This document shows positions 6,080 through 10,070 of a DNA stretch of 10,070 nt, piece after piece. The stretch lies in the NCBI GenBank assembly GCA_964652075.1, contig CAZYZQ010000087.1, forward strand, positions 1-10,070, read 5' to 3'. Positions within the stretch are counted from its first letter, which is position 1. Every line of letters begins with the position of its first letter. The notes below the pieces were generated by a model, which ran no database searches, was not told where the DNA came from, and was given only the letters and a program-made list of their open reading frames with translations. The stretch is from CAZYZQ01 sp964652075 (lineage in GTDB: Bacteria > Bacillota > Clostridia > Oscillospirales > Oscillospiraceae). The position numbers were made by a program, and so were the translations under genes.

Positions 6080-6105
6080 GGGCGCACACATAGATGCGCC
6101 CCTAC
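6080..6105 (-). repeat. 26-bp palindromic repeat, inverted copy
   Basis: Its reverse complement equals 5854-5879 except for one base. The pair brackets about 200 bases of other repeats and lies 22 bases downstream of the rubrerythrin stop codon on the minus strand. Confidence 0.85.
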
Positions 6106-6127
6106 TCGTTAATCAGTGGTGGGGTGT

Positions 6128-6715
6128 TTACGACTTTTTCTGCTCGAACCAGGCCTGCGGCTTGCCGCAGACGGGGCAGGTGGTGGGGGCGGACTTGCCG
6201 ATGTGCGTGTGGCCGCAGTTGCGGCAGATCCAGATCGCGTCTCCGTCGGCGGTGAAGACCTGCCCGCCCTCGACCTTCTCCGCAAGCGCACGGAAGCGCT
6301 TCTCGTGGCGATCCTCAATCTGGCCGACCAGCTCAAAGAGCGCGGCGATACGTGTAAAGCCCTCGGCCTTGGCCTCTGCCGCAAAGGCCGGGTACATCTC
6401 GGCCCACTCGTAGTGCTCGCCGTCGCCCGCCTCGTTCAGGTTCTCGTCTGTGAACGGCAGCTGGCCGTCGTGCAGCAGGTCGAACCAGATCTGTGCGTGC
6501 GCCTCCTCGTTTTTGGCCGTCTCCTCAAAGAGCGCGGCGATCTCCTCATAGCCGTCGCGGCGCGCCTTGCCTGCATAGAACGTGTACTTCCGGTTTGCCT
6601 GGCTTTCGCCTGCGAAGGCGGCTTTCAGGTTCGCCTCTGTGCGTGTCCCGGCAAGCGCCGGAGCGGGAGAGACCTTGCCGGGCTGGCCGCCCAGCGTGTT
6701 CTGCGTATCTGCCAT
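6128..6715 (-). CDS. Rubrerythrin (diiron peroxidase with rubredoxin-like domain)
   Basis: Rubrerythrins reduce hydrogen peroxide in the cytoplasm of anaerobes, using a diiron site fed by a rubredoxin-type iron. The 195-residue product has an N-terminal four-helix ferritin-like domain (about 24-140). Its likely iron ligands are Glu37 in FAGES, Glu71 and His74 of EEAH (within about one residue), Glu114 in AEAKAEG, and Glu134/His137 in IEDRHEKR. A C-terminal rubredoxin-like domain carries CRNC (154-157) and CPVC (170-173). I chose ATG at 6713-6715: GGAGG lies 8 bases upstream, while a start 33 bases further up would place that site inside the gene. It follows folT by 25 bases with no terminator between, so it is probably co-transcribed with folT. 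Confidence 0.94.
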   Translation of the reverse strand: MADTQNTLGGQPGKVSPAPALAGTRTEANLKAAFAGESQANRKYTFYAGKARRDGYEEIAALFEETAKNEEAHAQIWFDLLHDGQLPFTDENLNEAGDGEHYEWAEMYPAFAAEAKAEGFTRIAALFELVGQIEDRHEKRFRALAEKVEGGQVFTADGDAIWICRNCGHTHIGKSAPTTCPVCGKPQAWFEQKKS

Positions 6716-6740
6716 GTTGCATTCCTCCAAAGCTGTGGGA

Positions 6741-7529
6741 TTACCCATAGTTTTTGCCGGAGCTGTCAGCTTTATACGCGCGGTTTTTCATCGCGCCGGT
6801 CACAAGCAGGGCAACGCCCGCCGCGGCCGCGCCGGCCGCGAGCCAGTAGAGCAGCACCTCCGCCTTGATCCAGCCAAAGTAGACGGCGGCGCCTGCCGCG
6901 AGCAGCAGATCTGCGCCGAAGACGGCAAACGCGCCCGCGCCCGGCCTCAGGGCGTGCAGCCTCGCCGCGTCATACGACGGGACAAGGCCGAAACGCGCCA
7001 GCACCGGCAGCAGCGCCGCGAAGAGCATCCCGAGCAGCAGCACCTCGACGGGGAGGAGGATGGTGTTCTTGACCAGACTTGTAAGAAGGTAGTACAGATA
7101 CCCCTTTGAATACAGAACCGCGCTCCAGACGCTGCCGAGCAGGACGTTGACGCCGTAGTTCACCACAAATTTTGCGAAAAACAGGCGCAAAATCGTGACG
7201 TCTTTTTTGTACAGAAACAGCGCGTAGATTACGCTGCCAAGGATTTCGGAGAGCAGGTAGCCTGGAAAGTAGCCGCCCTGCGGCCAGATGAGAAAGCCAA
7301 GTGTGTCCGACACCGCGCCCGTCAGCAGCGCCATGACCGGCCCGTAGATCGACGCGCCGACGCAGGTGGCGAGGAACTTGAACAGCACGCGCAGGTTCTC
7401 GCCGACCGGGATGTAGAAGCCGCTGATGGCGATGCCCAGCGCGACGAACAGCGCCGCAAGCACGAGCTGGCGCGGTTTTTTCAGCTCGGAGACCGCGCTT
7501 TTCCAGTAGTCCTTGGTGAAAATTGACAT
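6741..7529 (-). CDS. folT: Folate-family ECF transporter substrate-binding (S) component with C-terminal extension
   Basis: FolT is the membrane subunit that binds folate and works with a shared energising module (EcfT plus two ATPases), which is not encoded here. The N-terminal 180 residues fit the family: a helix at about 20-40, LRVLFKFLATCVGASIYGP, then VSDTLGFLIWPQGGYFPGYLLSEILGSVIYALFLY. The tetrahydrofolate riboswitch upstream is strong independent support. The 262-residue length is unusual, since FolT proteins are typically nearer 170-190. The surplus is two further hydrophobic segments (about 196-217 and 224-245) and a charged tail. ATG at 7527-7529 follows GGAGG at 7 bases; longer in-frame starts would run back into the riboswitch. 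Confidence 0.87.
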   Translation of the reverse strand: MSIFTKDYWKSAVSELKKPRQLVLAALFVALGIAISGFYIPVGENLRVLFKFLATCVGASIYGPVMALLTGAVSDTLGFLIWPQGGYFPGYLLSEILGSVIYALFLYKKDVTILRLFFAKFVVNYGVNVLLGSVWSAVLYSKGYLYYLLTSLVKNTILLPVEVLLLGMLFAALLPVLARFGLVPSYDAARLHALRPGAGAFAVFGADLLLAAGAAVYFGWIKAEVLLYWLAAGAAAAGVALLVTGAMKNRAYKADSSGKNYG

Positions 7530-7536
7530 AAAAATA

Positions 7537-7570
7537 CCTCCAATATTGGCAAGTTGCCACATACAGGAGG
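7537..7570 (-). promoter_or_regulatory. Possible ribosome-site sequestering hairpin of folT
   Basis: On the minus strand, CCTCC (7566-7570) can pair with the folT ribosome site GGAGG (7537-7541), with an inner GGCA/TGCC hairpin (7548-7558) closing the middle. No poly-T terminator lies between the aptamer and folT, so control by blocking translation is the simplest model. This is inference from base pairing by eye. Confidence 0.55.
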
Positions 7571-7586
7571 AGCTTCTTCCATATGC

Positions 7587-7689
7587 GGCAGCGGGATGCG
7601 GACGCCGCACGGCGAATGGCAACCCATTCTTCGTCCCGAGGACAACTCCCCGTCCCTCAGGCACGTAACCCGCAGCATCCTACTCTGCC
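7587..7689 (-). promoter_or_regulatory. Tetrahydrofolate (THF-I) riboswitch
   Basis: This aptamer senses reduced folates and usually lowers folate uptake or synthesis when bound. P1 is GGCAG (7685-7689) paired with CTGCC (7587-7591). Next come the conserved AGTAG, P2 as GATGCTGC with GCGGCGTC (8 bp), GGGTTACGTG (compare GCGTTAAGTG in known THF aptamers), a CCTGAGGGAC/GTCCTCGGG hairpin, ACGAA, a GAATGG/CCATTC hairpin, GCCGTG (compare GCGGTG), and CGCATCCCGC before P1 closes. The order and spacing match THF-I RNAs as I remember them, and the gene behind it is folT. Confidence 0.88.
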
Positions 7690-7707
7690 AGATTTGATTG
7701 TAGCTCT

Positions 7708-7736
7708 ATTATGGCACAACAGCCGCGAATTGACAA
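7708..7736 (-). promoter_or_regulatory. Promoter of the folT-rubrerythrin unit
   Basis: On the minus strand, -35 TTGTCA (7731-7736), a 17-base spacer and -10 CATAAT (7708-7713), each one base from consensus. The start should be near 7700, about 11 bases before riboswitch P1. It diverges from the plus-strand promoter at 7808. Confidence 0.75.
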
Positions 7737-7807
7737 GGGGAAAATTACCAAAAACAGAAAGAAAAATACAGCAATTTGCCGAACATCGCCGGTGACGGAA
7801 TTTCCAG

Positions 7808-7836
7808 TTGCCAAATTGCCGCGATGGGGGTATAAT
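7808..7836 (+). promoter_or_regulatory. Promoter of the 53-residue membrane peptide gene
   Basis: -35 TTGCCA (7808-7813), a 17-base spacer and a perfect -10 TATAAT (7831-7836). The start is expected near 7843, giving a 5' leader of about 32 bases. Confidence 0.82.
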
Positions 7837-7874
7837 AGAAATACTTACATCACCATCGATTGGAGGGCCTCATT

Positions 7875-8036
7875 ATGAAAGTGGCAAGATTTGTGCTGAA
7901 GATCGTCGGCGGTTCGCTGATTCTGGCCGGCTCGATCTGCGCGCTCATTGGTTTTTGGGATAAGCTGACGGATATCGCCAAGGTTGCAACCTATAAGCGC
8001 CCCGTCGAGTATGACGATTTTGCGGATGTAGAATAA
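7875..8036 (+). CDS. Small single-pass membrane protein of unknown function (53 residues)
   Basis: The peptide starts MKVARFVLKIVGGSL, has one hydrophobic helix (about residues 6-27, ending CALIGFW), a short amphipathic stretch (DKLTDIAKVATYK), and an acidic C-terminus (RPVEYDDFADVE). It is probably inner-membrane, with most of its C-terminal half outside the bilayer; topology cannot be fixed. GGAGG (7862-7866) lies 8 bases before the ATG. A strong promoter upstream and an intrinsic terminator directly after make it a self-contained transcription unit, which argues that this short frame is a real gene. I recall similar short peptides ending in YDD(F/Y)AD in related Clostridia, but have no named family or function. 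Confidence 0.8.
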   Translation: MKVARFVLKIVGGSLILAGSICALIGFWDKLTDIAKVATYKRPVEYDDFADVE

Positions 8037-8044
8037 AACGAACT

Positions 8045-8074
8045 TCCCGGAACGCGCAGCGCTCCGGGATTTTT
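8045..8074 (+). terminator. Intrinsic terminator after the small membrane protein gene
   Basis: TCCCGGA (8045-8051) and TCCGGGA (8063-8069) form a 7-bp stem, with a GC-rich loop that can extend the pairing, followed by TTTTT (8070-8074). It begins 8 bases after the stop codon. Confidence 0.85.
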
Positions 8075-8125
8075 CTCGCCCGTTTGACACAGTTCGACGG
8101 AAACTATAGTTTATTGCTTTTTTGC

Positions 8126-8154
8126 TTGACAAACCATGACGGCTCTGGTAGACT
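8126..8154 (+). promoter_or_regulatory. Promoter of the membrane-anchored protein gene at 8187
   Basis: -35 TTGACA (8126-8131), a 17-base spacer and -10 TAGACT (8149-8154). A second TTGACA (8084-8089) with TATAGT (8105-8110) lies upstream, but its spacer is only 15 bases, so it is a weaker candidate. Confidence 0.7.
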
Positions 8155-8186
8155 GATAACAACAGAAAACAGAAGGAGGCGTTGTG

Positions 8187-8891
8187 ATGAAACGGCGGAT
8201 TTGGCCATGGGTGCTGGGAATGCTTGTGGTTGGAATTGCATTGGGGTTCGCGCTGGGATTTCGGTATGGCGTTGTGCGCAGCCGGGTAGAGCCGCCAGCG
8301 ACATGGCAGTTGGAGGGTGAGATTCCGGATACGACGGGGCTTCTCCAGATCTCCACGACGGCGGAGGACGGCTGGGAGTGGAGCGCGCCGGCCTATCGCT
8401 ACACCGAGACGCGCGGGGGCAAGACCTATGAGTACACCTCAACACCCTGCGGGAACATGCAGATTCCGGCATCCTGCAACGATCAGATATCGCTCTTTCG
8501 CGCAAGCTTCGGCGCGGAGAGCACCGCCACGGCGGACGGGGAACCGTTAGAAGGGGAGAAGTACGCGCACAAGCTCCAATACCGGAACGTGCAGATCTAT
8601 CTGGACGGCGGTGAAAATATTTTGTTTCAGGCTGTGCGGTTCAATCAGGCAGATGGAGAGGCGTTTGGCGGCTTCTTTCCGAAGGACGCAGGCCCGGTCT
8701 GGCTGGAGCTGGCAGATCAGGCAGTCCGGTCGCAGCCGGTGCTGACAGGCGCGGACGCGTTTGCGGCGGGAGACGGCGATTCGGCGGCACGGATTGTGAT
8801 GACTTGGGACGTCTACACGGACAAGGGTGAGTTCCTGGAAAGCGGCGGCGTCTATCTCGACCAGACGGTGTCCTGCACAACCGGCAGATAA
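8187..8891 (+). CDS. Membrane-anchored extracytoplasmic protein of unknown function
   Basis: I do not recognise a family. The 234-residue product starts MKRRIWPWVLGMLVV; a basic N-terminus and a hydrophobic helix (about 6-25, with repeated GFALGF) suggest a signal anchor with the rest outside the cell. The remainder is soluble, rich in Gly, Glu, Asp and aromatic residues in alternating patterns (YEYTSTPCG, VQIYLDGGENILFQAVRF, MTWDVYTDKGEFLESGGVYL), consistent with a mostly beta fold. Two cysteines (CGNMQIPASC) 9 residues apart could form a disulfide. ATG at 8187 is preferred over GTG at 8184 because AGGAGG (8174-8179) is 7 bases from the ATG and only 4 from the GTG. It is transcribed alone and converges on ftsH. 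Confidence 0.85.
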   Translation: MKRRIWPWVLGMLVVGIALGFALGFRYGVVRSRVEPPATWQLEGEIPDTTGLLQISTTAEDGWEWSAPAYRYTETRGGKTYEYTSTPCGNMQIPASCNDQISLFRASFGAESTATADGEPLEGEKYAHKLQYRNVQIYLDGGENILFQAVRFNQADGEAFGGFFPKDAGPVWLELADQAVRSQPVLTGADAFAAGDGDSAARIVMTWDVYTDKGEFLESGGVYLDQTVSCTTGR

Positions 8892-8894
8892 CAG

Positions 8895-8943
8895 AAAAAT
8901 CCCCCGGGCATCGCGCAAAAAAGCGCGGCCCGGGGGATTTTTT
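8895..8943. terminator. Bidirectional intrinsic terminator between the 234-residue protein gene and ftsH
   Basis: AAAAATCCCCCGGGC (8895-8909) pairs with GCCCGGGGGATTTTT (8928-8942), extended inside by CGCGC/GCGCG, giving a very stable stem of about 20 bp flanked by A and T runs on both strands. Its right arm overlaps the ftsH stop codon (8942-8944). Confidence 0.93.
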
Positions 8944-10070
8944 ATTCGGTTTTTTCGCCCTCAAACAGCTCGAGTGAGTCGGCTTCCGGGATCTCGCAGT
9001 TCTCCATGGCGGCTTCAAACTGGGAGCGGGACATGGACTCGTGCGCGAGCAGGTAGTCTGCCACGCGCCGGAGCTGATCGTCGTGCTCAGAGAGCAGGGC
9101 ATCGCATTTGGCGTAGGCCTGCGACATGATCTCCTGCACCTCGTCGTCAATCTCACCTGCGACGCGCTCGGAGTAGAGACGCGTTTTTTCATAGTCGCGG
9201 CCGAGGAAGACCTCGCCGCCGCTGTCGTAGCAGACAGCGCCGAGCCGGTCGGACATGCCATAGCGCGCGACCATGCTGCGCGCAAGATCGCTGGCACGCT
9301 GGATGTCGTTCGACGCGCCGGTGGAGATATCACCGAGCTTGCGCGCCTCCGCGACGCGCCCGCCCAGCAGCGCGACGAGCTGCTCGAACATCTCGTTACG
9401 GCTCTGGTAGTTGCGATCCTCCGACGGCAGCGAGATTGTCATGCCGCCCGCGCCGCCGCGCGGCACAATGGTGACGCGCTGCACGGGGTCGTGCGTCGGC
9501 AGATGGTACATTGCCACGGCGTGCCCCGCCTCATGGATGGCGGTCAGCTTCTTTTCGTGCTGCGAGAGCATGTGGCTCTTCTTTTCAGGGCCTGCCACAA
9601 CCTTGAGCATGGCCTCCTCAAGATCGGGCATCGTAATGACCGGGCGGCTGCTGCGCGCTGCCAGCAGGGCTGCCTCGTTGAGCAGGTTGGCCAGATCCGC
9701 GCCCGTGAACCCGGCCGTCGCACCCGCGACGGTGTGCAGATCGACGTCCTCGCCGAGCAGCTTCTGCCGGGCGTGTACCCTCAGAATGGCCTCACGGCCC
9801 AGCAGATCCGGCAATCCGACATAGATCTGGCGGTCAAAGCGGCCCGGGCGCAGCAGCGCCTGATCGAGAATATCCTTCCGGTTGGTCGCGGCGAGGACGA
9901 TGACGCCCTCGTTACTGGTGAAGCCGTCCATCTCGACGAGCAGCTGGTTGAGCGTCTGCTCGCGTTCGTCGTGTCCGCCGCCGAGCCCCGCGCCGCGTTT
10001 GCGGCCCACCGCGTCGATTTCATCGATGAAGATGATGGAGGGCGCGACTTTTTTTGCCTGATCGAACAGG
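8942..10070 (-). CDS. ftsH: ATP-dependent zinc metalloprotease FtsH (3' part; gene runs off the right edge)
   Basis: FtsH is a hexameric, membrane-bound AAA+ protease that pulls out and degrades damaged membrane proteins and some cytoplasmic regulators. About 375 C-terminal residues are visible. The AAA+ part shows Walker B IIFIDEIDAVGRKRG near the right edge, then the second region of homology ATNRKDILDQALLRPGRFDR with its arginine fingers, and the FTGADLANLLNEAALLAAR helical lid. The protease part has the zinc motif HEAGH (coding bases 9521-9535) and the downstream GDISTGASNDI, carrying the third metal ligand. The C-terminus (LELFEGEKTE) is short and acidic. The N-terminal membrane segments and Walker A lie outside the window. 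No key residue is missing in the visible part. Confidence 0.97.
   Translation of the reverse strand, partial: LFDQAKKVAPSIIFIDEIDAVGRKRGAGLGGGHDEREQTLNQLLVEMDGFTSNEGVIVLAATNRKDILDQALLRPGRFDRQIYVGLPDLLGREAILRVHARQKLLGEDVDLHTVAGATAGFTGADLANLLNEAALLAARSSRPVITMPDLEEAMLKVVAGPEKKSHMLSQHEKKLTAIHEAGHAVAMYHLPTHDPVQRVTIVPRGGAGGMTISLPSEDRNYQSRNEMFEQLVALLGGRVAEARKLGDISTGASNDIQRASDLARSMVARYGMSDRLGAVCYDSGGEVFLGRDYEKTRLYSERVAGEIDDEVQEIMSQAYAKCDALLSEHDDQLRRVADYLLAHESMSRSQFEAAMENCEIPEADSLELFEGEKTE

Larger units (their letters stand above)
5710..6127. other. Gene-free interval filled with palindromic repeats
   Basis: About 400 bases between the ilv promoter and the rubrerythrin stop codon hold no credible gene. 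The open frames here lack ribosome sites and read through hairpins. The content is a mosaic of at least three repeat types, listed separately. No poly-T terminator is evident after rubrerythrin; the inverted repeat at 6080-6105 may limit read-through or protect the 3' end, which is inference. Confidence 0.75.

Noticed and set aside
5788..6413. Plus-strand open frames through the repeat region
   Set aside because: They translate hairpin repeats and run into antisense rubrerythrin, with no ribosome site. No gene is called in 5710-6127.
6116..7109. Plus-strand open frames opposite rubrerythrin and folT
   Set aside because: They are antisense shadows. The diiron and CxxC motifs and the membrane segments are all on the minus strand.
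8084..8110. Second promoter TTGACA...TATAGT upstream of the 234-residue protein gene
   Set aside because: The 15-base spacer is too short for a good sigma-A promoter. The TTGACA at 8126 with a 17-base spacer is preferred.

Overview
The window looks like chromosomal DNA from a GC-rich Clostridia bacterium, probably an Oscillospiraceae/Ruminococcaceae-type gut anaerobe. The evidence is T-box leaders with the canonical GGTGG(C/T)ACCGCG box, strong GGAGG ribosome sites, TTGACA/TATAAT promoters, a rubrerythrin, a FolT-type ECF substrate-binding subunit behind a tetrahydrofolate riboswitch, and dispersed palindromic intergenic repeats of a kind I recall from that group. The assignment is inferred from features; no 16S or database match was possible.

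Layout, left to right. (1) 1-625, minus strand: the start of a TrpB2-type tryptophan synthase beta gene, with its promoter and a tryptophan T-box (specifier TGG). (2) 730-1650, plus: a lipoprotein of unknown function. It converges on the next operon at a shared bidirectional terminator (1703-1742). (3) 1741-5709, minus: one apparent operon, promoter > T-box (likely valine GTC specifier) > ilvB > ilvN > DUF2007-like membrane protein > birA, with short gaps or overlaps throughout. (4) 5710-6127: about 400 bases without a gene, filled by a mosaic of palindromic repeats, some in inverted pairs. (5) 6128-7736, minus: promoter > THF-I riboswitch > folT > rubrerythrin. (6) 7808-8074, plus: a complete small transcription unit for a 53-residue membrane peptide. 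(7) 8126-8943, plus: a membrane-anchored protein of unknown function, ending at a second bidirectional terminator. (8) 8942-10070, minus: the 3' part of ftsH.

How it works together: three of the minus-strand units begin with cis-acting RNA sensors (uncharged tRNA-Trp, probably uncharged tRNA-Val, and reduced folate), so amino-acid and folate supply are controlled at the leader RNA. The main oddities are birA at the end of a branched-chain amino acid operon, rubrerythrin downstream of a folate riboswitch, a FolT with two apparent extra membrane segments, a substituted residue in the likely valine pocket of IlvN, and the repeat mosaic. I saw no CRISPR array, transposase, phage gene, tRNA or rRNA, and no convincing new defence or biosynthetic system.
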